Of a stretch of DNA of 64,000 nucleotides, positions 35,724 through 48,102 are shown piece by piece (within the stretch, counting starts at the first letter, position 1; each line of letters starts with the position of its first letter). This DNA is from Delphinus delphis (taxonomy: Eukaryota > Chordata > Mammalia > Artiodactyla > Delphinidae): positions 38,085,755 through 38,149,754 of the forward strand of contig NC_082701.1 in assembly GCF_949987515.2 (NCBI RefSeq), written 5' to 3'. Under the pieces are notes generated by a model. The model ran no database searches. It was not told the origin of the DNA and saw nothing but the letters and a program-made list of their open reading frames with translations. Both the position numbers and the translations under genes were made by a program.

Positions 35724-37101
35724 CTAGTCTGAGCTGCACTCAGAGTAACCCTCGGCTTCGCATTCCATCCAGGACCTCCTACCTGAAGTCACCATGCCTC
35801 CTAGAGGAAGTCGGCTTGCGTTCTGACTGCAGTTTAAGTCCTGTTCTTCCTGTGGCACTGCAGGCTTTCGAATAGCCTAGGCCCAGAGGAGCAGCTACGG
35901 CGTTCCTTGGTTGAGGCAGTTCGCTTGATGCAGAACACTCTACTTCGAGAAGCTGATTCAGGGAAGGAAACACATGGTAACCTGTGTCTCTTTGGACTTG
36001 TTAGAAACCACAGTGGGGTATGCTGAGTGTGCCCATGGAAACGGGGGCCTGCTGGAACTAGCCTTGCTTTCCCATTTTGAAGGCCGCATTCATGCTGCGT
36101 TGAAGCTGCCTGATATTCCCTGCACTTGATAGTCCTGTAAACACTGTAAGAATGCTTCTGGGGAGAAAATGAATTTGCTATCTAAACCAGGTGCTTCTGC
36201 GCCTGCGGTGTGGTCACCCTGACAAGCTCTAGCGCTAAAAGGAAACTCAACGTGTGAACTTGCCTCCAGTTTAGGCCCTTAGTACCCATGTAGATACGGA
36301 GGCATGCAGCTCTTTCCATGAGTTCTTAGTCGCTTATATGCTTTATTATAAAGGAAGAAAACTTCTGAGGACTCCTAGGCCTCTCGTGTATGCATCATTT
36401 CCCCTCCAAGTTCACTGAGTACCTCCAGAGCCCTGTGGGCCGGCTGCGAATCTTCCAGTCCCATTTGTTGATCCCTCGGAGGCCGTCTGTGCGTGCCTAG
36501 AGACGGGCAACACACTCTACGTTCCTTGAGGAGAGCTACATTTCCAGAGACCTCGACCGGCCTCAGGACAACATTGCTGGTGAGTCCGAAGTGCCCAGGA
36601 AAACTTTGTCATGGCACTTGTGTGAGCTGCCCTGTGATAATACTCTGCTTTGACTGTTTCGAGGCCCTCGTACCTGCAGTCACTCTGCTCGAGGAGAAAG
36701 TCAGCATCTTGCCATGCGGTGTCGCTGACGGCACACCCAGCAGAAACACATGCCTGGAAGTGAGGCCCTGATTTGCCGTGCAGAAGCGGAGGCGTGCAGC
36801 AGTTTCAATGAGCCGGTGGCCTGTGCTCTGCGTACCTTTAACGGCAGCACAGTTTTCTGGACACCTAGGAGGCTAGCGTGGGCACCCAGTTGCCGGCAGG
36901 AACACTGAGTACCCCCAGGCGCACCTGGGTCTGCTAAGCAACATCCAGTACCGTAGCCCTGTACAGCCCCTCTGTGCTTGCCGAGCGTAGGGAAACGCAC
37001 TGCACTCTCTTTTGAGGCGTCTTAATTTCCTCAGCACTCGCGCACGTTTACGAACTCCGTTGTGGCACGTCCCACATGGCGTAGAAGTCTTAGGCATTGC
37101 C
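35724..37101 (+). repeat. Unit 27 (A-to-B recombinant, 1378 bp)
   Basis: Counterpart of units 19 and 23. It has ctcctacctg like unit 23 and gcgtgcctag like unit 19, and the gttgtggcacg tail. Confidence 0.95.
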
Positions 37102-38480
37102 TTAGTCTGAGCAGCACTCAGAGTAACCCTCGGCTTCGCATTCCATCCAGGACCTCCTGCTTGAAATCACCGTGCCTCCTAGAGGAAGTCGGCTTGCGTT
37201 CTGACTGCAGTTTAAGTCCTTTTCTTCCTGCGGCCCTGCAGGCTTTTGAATAGCCACAGGCCCAGAGGAGCAGCTACGGCGTTCCTTGGTTGAGGCAGTT
37301 CGCTTGATGCAGAACACTCTACTTCGAGAAGCTGATTCAGGGAAAGACACACAGGGTAACCTGTGTCTCTTTGGACTTGTTAGAAACCACAGTGGGGTAT
37401 GCTGAGTGTGCCCATGGAAACGGGGGCCTGCTGGAACTAGCCTTGCTTTCCCATTTTGAAGGCTGCATTCATGCTGCCTTGAAGCTGCCTGACATCCCCT
37501 GCTCTTGACAGGCCTGTAAACCCTGTAAGAATGTTTCTGGGGAGAAAATGAATTTGCTATCTAAACCAGGTGCTTCTGCGCCTGCGGTGTGGTCACCCTG
37601 ACAAGCTCTAGCGCTAAAAGGAAACTCAACGTGTGAACTTGCCTCCAGTTTAGGCCCTTAGTACCCATGTAGATACGGAGGCATGCAGCTCTTTCCATGA
37701 GTTCTTAGTCGCTTATATGCTTTATTATAAAGGAAGAAAACTTCTGAGGACTCCTAGGCCTCTCGTGTATGCATCATTTCCCCTCCAAGTTCACTGAGTA
37801 CCTCCAGAGCCCTGTGGGCCGGCTGCGAATCTTCCAGTCCCATTTGTTGATCCCTCGGAGGCCGTCTGTGCGGGCCTAGAGACGGGCAACACACTCTACG
37901 TTCCTTGAGGAGAGCTACATTTCCAGAGACCTCGACCGGCCTCAGGACAACATTGCTGGTGAGTCCGAAGTGCCCAGGAAAACTTTGTCATGGCACTTGT
38001 GTGAGCTGCCCTGTGATAATACTCTGCTTTGACTGTTTCGAGGCCCTCGTACCTGCAGTCACTCTGCTCGAGGAGAAAGTCAGCATCTTGACATGTGGTG
38101 TCGCTGACGGCACACCCAGCAGAAACACATGCCTGGAAGTGAGGCCCTGATTTGCCGTGCAGAAGCGGAGGCGTGCAGCAGTTTCAATGAGCCGGTGGCC
38201 TGTGCTCTGCGTACCTTTAACGGCAGCACAGTTTTCTGGACACCTAGGAGGCTAGCGTGGGCACCCAGTTGCCGGCAGGAACACTGAGTACCCCCAGGCG
38301 CACCTGGGTCTGCTAAGCAACATCCAGTACCGTAGCCCTGTACAGCCCCTCTGTGCTTGCCGAGCGTAGGGAAACGCACTGCACTCTCTTTTGAGGCGTC
38401 TTAATTTCCTCAGCACTCGCGCACGTTTACGAACTCCGTTGTGGCACGTCCCACATGGCGTAGAAGTCTTAGGCATTGCC
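37102..38480 (+). repeat. Unit 28 (B class mosaic, 1379 bp)
   Basis: B start. It has gcgggcctag near 37870 (otherwise seen only in unit 23), a catgtggtg variant like units 20 and 24, and the gttgtggcacg tail near 38439 typical of recombinant units 19, 23, 27 and 32. ttgacatgtgg near 38090 is private. Confidence 0.93.
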
Positions 38481-39859
38481 TTAGTCTGAGCAGCACTCAG
38501 AGTAACCCTCGGCTTCGCATTCCATCCAGGACCTCCTGCTTGAAATCACCGTGCCTCCTAGAGGAAGTCGGCTTGCGTTCTGACTGCAGTTTAAGTCCTT
38601 TTCTTCCTGCGGCCCTGCAGGCTTTTGAATAGCCACAGGCCCAGAGGAGCAGCTACGGCGTTCCTTGGTTGAGGCAGTTCGCTTGATGCAGAACACTCTA
38701 CTTCGAGAAGCTGATTCAGGGAAAGACACACAGGGTAACCTGTGTCTCTTTGGACTTGTTAGAAACCACAGTGGGGTATGCTGAGTGTGCCCATGGAAAC
38801 GGGGGCCTGCTGGAACTAGCCTTGCTTTCCCATTTTGAAGGCTGCATTCATGCTGCCTTGAAGCTGCCTGACATCCCCTGCTCTTGACAGGCCTGTAAAC
38901 CCTGTAAGAATGTTTCTGGGGAGAAAATGAATTTGCTATCTAAACCAGGTGCTTCTGCGCCTGCGGTGTGGTCACCCTGACAAGCTCTAGCGCTAAAAGG
39001 AAACTCAACGTGTGAACTTGCCTCCAGTTTAGGCCCTTAGTACCCATGTAGATACGGAGGCATGCAGCTCTTTCCATGAGTTCTTAGTCGCTTATATGCT
39101 TTATTATAAAGGAAGAAAACTTCTGAGGACTCCTAGGCCTCTCGTGTATGCATCATTTCCCCTCCAAGTTCACTGAGTACCTCCAGAGCCCTGTGGGCCG
39201 GCTGCGAATCTTCCAGTCCCATTTGTTGATCCCTCGGAGGCCGTCTGTGCGTGCCTAGAGACGGGCAACACACTCTACGTTCCTTGAGGAGAGCTACATT
39301 TCCAGAGACCTCGACCGGCCTCAGGACAACATTGCTGGTGAGTCCGAAGTGCCCAGGAAAACTTTGTCATGGCACTTGTGTGAGCTGCCCTGTGATAATA
39401 CTCTGCTTTGACTGTTTCGAGGCCCTCGTACCTGCAGTCACTCTGCTCGAGGAGAAAGTCAGCATCTTGCCATGTGGTGTCGCTGACGGCACACCCAGCA
39501 GAAACACATGCCTGGAAGTGAGGCCCTGATTTGCCGTGCAGAAGCGGAGGCGTGCAGCAGTTTCAATGAGCCGGTGGCCTGTGCTCTGCGTACCTTTAAC
39601 GGCAGCACAGTTTTCTGGACACCTAGGAGGCTAGCGTGGGCACCCAGTTGCCGGCAGGAACACTGAGTACCCCCAGGCGCACCTGGGTCTGCTAAGCAAC
39701 ATCCAGTACCGTAGCCCTGTACAGCCCCTGTGTGCTTGCCGAGCGTAGGGAAACGCACTGCACTCTCTTTTGAGGCGTCTTAATTTCCTCAGCACTCGCG
39801 CACGTTTACGAACTCCGTTCTGGCACGTCCCACATGGCGTAGAAGTCTTAGGCATTGCC
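38481..39859 (+). repeat. Unit 29 (B class, 1379 bp)
   Basis: Plain B with the 14-bp segment, catgtggtg and a private cccctgtgtgc near 39726. It makes the surrounding 4-unit HOR five units long at this point. Confidence 0.95.
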
Positions 39860-41236
39860 TTAGTCTGAGCAGCACTCAGAGTAACCCTCGGCTTCGCATT
39901 CCATCCAGGACCTCCTGCTTGAAATCACCGTGCCTCCTAGAGGAAGTCGGCTTGCGTTCTGACTGCAGTTTAAGTCCTTTTCTTCCTGCGGCCCTGCAGG
40001 CTTTTGAATAGCCACAGGCCCAGAGGAGCAGCTACGGCGTTCCTTGGTTGAGGCAGTTCGCTTGATGCAGAACACTCTACTTCGAGAAGCTGATTCAGGG
40101 AAAGACACACAGGGTAACCTGTGTCTCTTTGGACTTGTTAGAAACCACAGTGGGGTATGCTGAGTGTGCCCATGGAAACGGGGGCCTGCTGGAACTAGCC
40201 TTGCTTTCCCATTTTGAAGGCTGCATTCATGCTGCCTTGAAGCTGCCTGACATCCCCTGCTCTTGACAGGCCTGTAAACCCTGTAAGAATGTTTCTGGGG
40301 AGAAAATGAATTTGCTATCTAAACCAGGTGCTTCTGCGCCTGCGGTGTGGTCACCCTGACAAGCTCTAGCGCTAAAAGGAAACTCAACGTGTGAACTTGC
40401 CTCCAGTTTAGGCCCTTAGTATCCATGTAGATACGGAGGCATGCAGCTCTTTCCATGAGTTCTTAGTCGCTTATATGCTTTATTATAAAGGAAGAAAACT
40501 TCTGAGGACTCCTAGGCCTCTCGTGTATGCATCATTTCCCCTCCAAGTTCACTGAGTACCTCCAGAGCCCTGTGGGCCGGCTGCGAATCTTCCAGTCCCA
40601 TTTGTTGATCCCTCGGAGGCCGTCTGTGCGTGCCTAGAGACGGGCAACACACTGTACGTTGCTTGAGGAGAGCTACATTTCCAGAGACCTCGACCGGCCT
40701 CAGGACAACATTGCTGCTGAGTCCGAAGTGCCCAGGAAAACTTTCTCATGGCCCTTGTGTGAGCTGCCATGTGCTGACACTCTTCTTTGACTGCTCCGAG
40801 GCCCTCGTACCTGCAGTCACTCTGCTCGAGGAGAAAGTCAATCTTGCCATGCGGTGTCGCTGACGCCACACCCAGCAGAATTACATGCCTGGAAGTAAGG
40901 CCCTGATTTGCCGTGCAGAAGCAGAGGCGTGCAGCAGTTTCCATGAGCCGGTGGCCTGTGCTCTGCGTACCTTTAACGGCAGCACAGTTTTCTGGACACC
41001 TAGGAGGCTAGCGTGGGCACCCAGTTGCCGGCAGGAACACTGAGTACCCCCAGGCGCACCTGGGTCTGCTAAGCAACATCCAGTACCGTAGCCCTGTACA
41101 GCCCCTCTGTGCTTGCCGAGCGTAGGGAAACGCACTGCACTCTCTTTTGAGGCGTCTTAATTTCCTCAGCACTCGCGCACGTTTACGAACTCCGTTCTGG
41201 CACGTCCCACATGGCGTAGAAGTCTTAGGCATTGCC
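39860..41236 (+). repeat. Unit 30 (B class, S variant, 1377 bp)
   Basis: Fourth S unit. A 2-bp deletion gives gtcaatcttg near 40837. gttgcttgagg near 40659 and gtatccatg near 40420 are private. Confidence 0.95.
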
Positions 41237-42615
41237 TTAGTCTGAGCAGCACTCAGAGTAACCCTCGGCTTCGCATTCCATCCAGGACCTCCTGCTTGAA
41301 ATCACCGTGCCTCCTAGAGGAAGTCGGCTTGCGTTCTGACTGCAGTTTAAGTCCTTTTCTTCCTGCGGCCCTGCAGGCTTTTGAATAGCCACAGGCCCAG
41401 AGGAGCAGCTACGGCGTTCCTTGGTTGAGGCAGTTCGCTTGATGCAGAACACTCTACTTCGAGAAGCTGATTCAGGGAAAGACACACAGGGTAACCTGTG
41501 TCTCTTTGGACTTGTTAGAAACCACAGTGGGGTATGCTGAGTGTGCCCATGGAAACGGGGGCCTGCTGGAACTAGCCTTGCTTTCCCATTTTGAAGGCTG
41601 CATTCATGCTGCCTTGAAGCTGCCTGACATCCCCTGCTCTTGACAGGCCTGTAAACCCTGTAAGAATGTTTCTGGGGAGAAAATGAATTTGCTATCTAAA
41701 CCAGGTGCTTCTGCGCCTGCGGTGTGGTCACGCTGACAAGCTCTAGCGCTAAAAGGAAACTCAACGTGTGAACTTGCCTCCAGTTTAGGCCCTTAGTACC
41801 CATGTAGATACGGAGGCATGCAGCTCTTTCCATGAGTTCTTAGTCGCTTATATGCTTTATTATAAAGGAAGAAAACTTCTGAGGACTCCTAGGCCTCTCG
41901 TGTATGCATCATTTCCCCTCCAAGTTCACTGAGTACCTCCAGAGCCCTGTGGGCCGGCTGCGAATCTTCCAGTCCCATTTGTTGATCCCTCGGAGGCCGT
42001 CTGTGCGTGCCTAGAGACGGGCAACACACTCTATGTTCCTTGAGGAGAGCTACATTTCCAGAGACCTCGGCCGGTCTCAGGACAACATTGCTGGTGAGTC
42101 CGAAGTGCCCAGGAAAACTTTGTCATGGCACTTGTGTGAGCTGCCCTGTGATAATACTCTGCTTTGACTGTTTCGAGGCCCTCGTACCTGCAGTCACTCT
42201 GCTCGAGGAGAAAGTCAGCATCTTGCCATGCGGTGTCGCTGACGGCACACCCAGCAGAAACACATGACTGGAAGTGAGGCCCTGATTTGCCGTGCAGAAG
42301 CGGAGGCGTGCAGCAGTTTCCATGAGCCGGTGGCCTGTGCTCTGCGTACCTTTAACGGCAGCACAGTTTTCTGGACACCTAGGAGGCTAGCGTGGGCACC
42401 CAGTTGCCGGCAGGAACACTGAGTACCCCCAGGCGCACCTGGGTCTGCTAAGCAACATCCAGTACCGTAGCCCTGTACAGCCCCTCTGTGCATGCCGAGC
42501 GTAGGGAAACGCACTGCACTCACTTTTGGAGCGTCTTAATTTCCTCAGCACTCGCGCACGTTCACGAACACCGTTCTGGCACGTCCCACATGGCGTAGAA
42601 GTCTTAGGCGTTGCC
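41237..42615 (+). repeat. Unit 31 (B class, 1379 bp)
   Basis: Counterpart of units 18, 22 and 26 by ctatgttcc, but it retains the 14-bp segment near 42357. A tail. Private marks are ccggtctcagg, catgactgg and ctagtcagagc, the last just inside unit 32. Confidence 0.94.
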
Positions 42616-43993
42616 CTAGTCAGAGCTGCACTCAGAGTAACCCTCGGCTTCGCATTCCATCCAGGACCTCCTGCCTGAAGTCACCATGCCTCCTAGAGGA
42701 AGTCGGCTTGCGTTCTGACTGCAGTTTAAGTCCTGTTCTTCCTGTGGCACTGCAGGCTTTCGAATAGCCTAGGCCCAGAGGAGCAGCTACGGCGTTCCTT
42801 GGTTGAGGCAGTTCGCTTGATGCAGAACACTCTACTTCGAGAAGCTGATTCAGGGAAGGAAACACAGGGTAACCTGTGTCTCTTTGGACTTGTTAGAAAC
42901 CACAGTGGGGTATGCTGAGTGTGCCCATGGAAACGGGGGCCTGCTGGAACTAGCCTTGCTTTCCCATTTTGAAGGCCGCATTCATGCTGCGTTGAAGCTG
43001 CCTGATATTCCCTGCACTTGATAGTCCTGTAAACACTGTAAGAATGCTTCTGGGGAGAAAATGAATTTGCTATCTAAACCAGGTGCTTCTGCGCCTGCGG
43101 TGTGGTCACCCTGACAAGCTCTAGCGCTAAAAGGAAACTCAACGTGTGAACTTGCCTCCAGTTTAGGCCCTTAGTACCCATGTAGATACGGAGGCATGCA
43201 GCTCTTTCCATGAGTTCTTAGTCGCTTATATGCTTTATTATAAAGGAAGAAAACTTCTGAGGACTCCTAGGCCTCTCGTGTATGCATCATTTCCCCTCCA
43301 AGTTCACTGAGTACCTCCAGAGCCCTGTGGGCCGGCTGCGAATCTTCCAGTCCCATTTGTTGATCCCTCGGAGGCCGTCTGTGCGTGCCTAGAGACGGGC
43401 AACACACTCTACGTTCCTTGAGGAGAGCTACATTTCCAGAGACCTCGACCGGCCTCAGGACAACATTGCTGGTGAGTCCGAAGTGCCCAGGAAAACTTTG
43501 TCATGGCACTTGTGTGAGCTGCCCTGTGATAATACTCTGCTTTGACTGTTTCGAGGCCCTCGTACCTGCAGTCACTCTGCTCGAGGAGAAAGTCAGCATC
43601 TTGCCATGCGGTGTCGCTGACGGCACACCCAGCAGAAACACATGCCTGGAAGTGAGGCCCTGATTTGCCGTGCAGAAGCGGAGGCGTGCAGCAGTTTCCA
43701 TGAGCCGGTGGCCTGTGCTCTGCGTACCTTTAACGGCAGCACAGTTTTCTGGACACCTAGGAGGCTAGCGTGGGCACCCAGTTGCCGGCAGGAACACTGA
43801 GTACCCCCAGGCGCACCTGGGTCTGCTAAGCAACATCCAGTACCGTAGCCCTGTACAGCCCCTCTGTGCTTGCCGAGCGTAGGGAAACGCACTGCACTCT
43901 CTTTTGAGGCGTCTTAATTTCCTCAGCACTCGCGCACGTTTACGAACTCCGTTGTGGCACGTCCCACATGGCGTAGAAGTCTTAGGCATTGCC
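42616..43993 (+). repeat. Unit 32 (A-to-B recombinant, 1378 bp)
   Basis: Switch near 43055-43080. Intact acacagggtaacc, unlike its counterparts 19, 23 and 27. gttgtggcacg tail near 43952. Confidence 0.95.
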
Positions 43994-45372
43994 TTAGTCT
44001 GAGCAGCACTCAGAGTAACCCTCGGCTTCGCATTCCATCCAGGACCTCCTGCTTGAAATCACCGTGCCTCCTAGAGGAAGTCGGCTTGCGTTCTGACTGC
44101 AGTTTAAGTCCTTTTCTTCCTGCGGCCCTGCAGGCTTTTGAATAGCCACAGGCCCAGAGGAGCAGCTACGGCGTTCCTTGGTTGAGGCAGTTCGCTTGAT
44201 GCAGAACACTCTACTTCGAGAAGCTGATTCAGGGAAAGACACACAGGGTAACCTGTGTCTCTTTTGACTTGTTAGAAACCACAGTGGGGTATGCTGAGTG
44301 TGCCCATGGAAACGGGGGCCTGCTGGAACTAGCCTTGCTTTCCCATTTTGAAGGCTGCATTCATGCTGCCTTGAAGCTGCCTGACATCCCCTGCTCTTGA
44401 CAGGCCTGTAAACCCTGTAAGAATGTTTCTGGGGAGAAAATGAATTTGCTATCTAAACCAGGTGCTTCTGCGCCTGCGGTGTGGTCACCCTGACAAGCTC
44501 TAGCGCTAAAAGGAAACTCAACGTGTGAACTTGCCTCCAGTTTAGGCCCTTAGTACCCATGTAGATACGGAGGCATGCAGCTCTTTCCATGAGTTCTTAG
44601 TCGCTTATATGCTTTATTATAAAGGAAGAAAACTTCTGAGGACTCCTAGGCCTCTCGTGTATGCATCATTTCCCCTCCAAGTTCACTGAGTACCTCCAGA
44701 GCCCTGTGGGCCGGCTGCGAATCTTCCAGTCCCATTTGTTGATCCCTCGGAGGCCGTCTGTGCGTGCCTAGAGACGGGCAACACACTCTACGTTCCTTGA
44801 GGAGAGCTACATTTCCAGAGACCTCGACCGGCCTCAGGACAACATTGCTGGTGAGTCCGAAGTGCCCAGGAAAACTTTGTCATGGCACTTGTGTGAGCTG
44901 CCCTGTGATAATACTCTGCTTTGACTGTTTCGAGGCCCTCGTACCTGCAGTCACTCTGCTCGAGGAGAAAGTCAGCATCTTGCCATGTGGCGTCGCTGAC
45001 GGCACACCCAGCAGAAACACATGCCTGGAAGTGAGGCCCTGATTTGCCGTGCAGAAGCGGAGGCGTGCAGCAGTTTCAATGAGCTGGTGGCCTGTGCTCT
45101 GCGTACCTTTAACGGCAGCACAGTTTTCTGGACACCTAGGAGGCTAGCGTGGGCACCCAGTTGCCGGCAGGAACACTGAGTACCCCCAGGCGCACCTGGG
45201 TCTGCTAAGCAACATCCAGTACCGTAGCCCTGTACAGCCCCTCTGTGCTTGCCGAGCGTAGGGAAACGCACTGCACTCTCTTTTGAGGCGTCTTAATTTC
45301 CTCAGCACTCGCGCACGTTTACGAACTCCGTTCTGGCACGTCCCACATGGCGTAGAAGTCTTAGGCATTGCC
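43994..45372 (+). repeat. Unit 33 (B class, 1379 bp)
   Basis: B with catgtggcgtcg near 44986, gagctggtgg near 45082 and a private ctcttttgac near 44260. Last unit of the fourth 4-unit copy. Confidence 0.95.
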
Positions 45373-46737
45373 TTAGTCTGAGCAGCACTCAGAGTAACCC
45401 TCGGCTTCGCATTCCATCCAGGACCTCCTGCTTGAAATCACCGTGCCTCCTAGAGGAAGTCGGCTTGCGTTCTGACTGCAGTTTAAGTCCTTTTCTTCCT
45501 GCGGCCCTGCAGGCTTTTGAATAGCCACAGGCCCAGAGGAGCAGCTACGGCGTTCCTTGGTTGAGGCAGTTCGCTTGATGCAGAACACTCTACTTCGAGA
45601 AGCTGATTCAGGGAAAGACACACAGGGTAACCTGTGTCTCTTTGGACTTGTTAGAAACCACAGTGGGGTATGCTGAGTGTGCCCATGGAAACGGGGGCCT
45701 GCTGGAACTAGCCTTGCTTTCCCATTTTGAAGGCTGCATTCATGCTGCCTTGAAGCTGCCTGACATCCCCTGCTCTTGACAGGCCTGTAAACCCTGTAAG
45801 AATGTTTCTGGGGAGAAAATGAATTTGCTATCTAAACCAGGTGCTTCTGCGCCTGCGGTGTGGTCACCCTGACAAGCTCTAGCGCTAAAAGGAAACTCAA
45901 CGTGTGAACTTGCCTCCAGTTTAGGCCCTTAGTACCCATGTAGATACGGAGGCATGCAGCTCTTTCCATGAGTTCTTAGTCGCTTATATGCTTTATTATA
46001 AAGGAAGAAAACTTCTGAGGACTCCTAGGCCTCTCGTGTATGCATCATTTCCCCTCCAAGTTCACTGAGTACCTCCAGAGCCCTGTGGGCCGGCTGCGAA
46101 TCTTCCAGTCCCATTTGTTGATCCCTCGGAGGCCGTCTGTGCGTGCCTTGAGACGGGCAACACACTCTATGTTCCTTGAGGAGAGCTACATTTCCAGAGA
46201 CCTCGGCCGGCCTCAGGACAACATTGCTGGTGAGTCCGAAGTGCCCAGGAAAACTTTGTCATGGCACTTGTGTGAGCTGCCCTGTGATAATACTCTGCTT
46301 TGACTGTTTCGAGGCCCTCGTACCTGCAGTCACTATGCTCGAGGAGAAAGTCAGCATCTTGCCATGCGGCGTCGCTGACGGCACACCCAGCAGAAACACA
46401 TGCCTGGAAGTGAGGCCCTGATTTGCCGTGCAGAAGCGGAGGCGTGCAGCAGTTTCCATGAGCCGGTGGCCTGTGCTCTGCGTACCTTTAACGTGGACAC
46501 CTAGGAAGCTAGCGTGGGCACCCTGTTGCCGGCAGGAACACTGAGTAGCCCCAGGCGCACCTGGGTCTGCTAAGCAACATCCAGTCCCGTAGCCCTTTAG
46601 AGCCCCTCTGTGCATGCCGAGCGTAGGGAAACGCACTGCACTCACTTTTGGAGCGTCTTAATTTCCTCAGCACTCGCGCACGTTCACGAACTCCGTTCTG
46701 GCACGTCCCACATGGCGTAGAAGTCTTAGGCATTGCC
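45373..46737 (+). repeat. Unit 34 (B class, junction unit, 1365 bp)
   Basis: B with ctatgttcc and no 14-bp segment. The tail starts A-type (ctcacttttggagcg, gttcacg) and switches to B (gaactccg, cattgcctta) near 46690. gccttgagacg near 46146 removes a stop seen in other copies, and cactatgctc near 46332 is private. It separates HOR blocks IV and V. Confidence 0.94.
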
Positions 46738-48102
46738 TTAGTCTGAGCAGCACTCAGAGTAACCCTCGGCTTCGCATTCCATCCAGGACCTCCTGCTTGA
46801 AATCACCGTGCCTCCTAGAGGAAGTCGGCTTGCGTTCTGACTGCAGTTTAAGTCCTTTTCTTCCTGCGGCCCTGCAGGCTTTTGAATAGCCACAGGCCCA
46901 GAGGAGCAGCTACGGCGTTCCTTGGTTGAGGCAGTTCGCTTGATGCAGAACACTCTACTTCGAGAAGCTGATTCAGGGAAAGACACACAGGGTAACCTGT
47001 GTCTCTTTGGACTTGTTAGAAACCACAGTGGGGTATGCTGAGTGTGCCCATGGAAACGGGGGCCTGCTGGAACTAGCCTTGCTTTCCCATTTTGAAGGCT
47101 GCATTCATGCTGCCTTGAAGCTGCCTGACATCCCCTGCTCTTGACAGGCCTGTAAACCCTGTAAGAATGTTTCTGGGGAGAAAATGAATTTGCTATCTAA
47201 ACCAGGTGCTTCTGCGCCTGCGGTGTGGTCACGCTGACAAGCTCTAGCGCTAAAAGGAAACTCAACGTGTGAACTTGCCTCCAGTTTAGGCCCTTAGTAC
47301 CCATGTAGATACGGAGGCATGCAGCTCTTTCCATGAGTTCTTAGTCGCTTATATGCTTTATTATAAAGGAAGAAAACTTCTGAGGACTCCTAGGCCTCTC
47401 GTGTATGCATCATTTCCCCTCCAAGTTCACTGAGTACCTCCAGAGCCCTGTGGGCCGGCTGCGAATCTTCCAGTCCCATTTGTTGATCCCTCGGAGGCCG
47501 TCTGTGCGTGCCTAGAGACGGGCAACACACTGTACGTTCCTTGAGGAGAGCTACATTTCCAGAGACCTCGACCGGCCTCAGGACAACATTGCTGGTGAGT
47601 CCGAAGTGCCCAGGAAAACTTTGTCATGGCACTTGTGTGAGCTGCCCTGTGATAATACTCTGCTTTGACTGTTTCGAGGCCCTCGTACCTGCAGTCACTC
47701 TGCTCGAGGAGAAAGTCAGCATCTTGCCATGCGGTGTCGCTGACGGCACACCCAGCAGAAACACATGCCTGGAAGTGAGGCCCTGATTTGCCGTGCAGAA
47801 GCGGAGGCGTGCAGCAGTTTCCATGAGCCGGTGGCCTGTGCTCTGCGTACCTTCAACGTGGACACCTAGGAAGCTAGCGTGGGCACCCTGTTGCCGGCAG
47901 GAACACTGAGTAGCCCCAGGCGCACCTGGGTCTGCTAAGCAACATCCAGTCCCGTAGCCCTTTAGAGCCCCTCTGTGCATGCCGAGCGTAGGGAAACGCA
48001 CTGCACTCACTTTTGGAGCGTCTTAATTTCCTCAGCACTCGCGCACGTTCACGAACACCGTTCTGGCACGTCCCACATGGCGTAGAAGTCTTAGGCGTTG
48101 CC
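46738..48102 (+). repeat. Unit 35 (B class, 1365 bp)
   Basis: First unit of the 5-unit HOR. ccttcaacg near 47851, no 14-bp segment, A tail. Confidence 0.95.

Larger units (their letters stand above)
21978..45372 (+). repeat. HOR block IV: 4-unit repeat, four copies plus one extra unit
   Basis: Copies start at 21978, 27479, 32980 and 39860. The first three are exactly 5501 bp each and the fourth is 5513 bp. Each begins with a distinctive S unit (ctttctcatggccc and tgctccgagg variants), then a B unit with ctatgttcc, an A-to-B recombinant ending in gttgtggcacg, and a plain B unit. One surplus unit lies between copies 3 and 4 (38481-39859 by position, although 37102-38480 is the mosaic one). In copy 4 the second unit has the 14-bp segment that copies 1-3 lack there, and the S unit has a 2-bp deletion. 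Confidence 0.9.
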
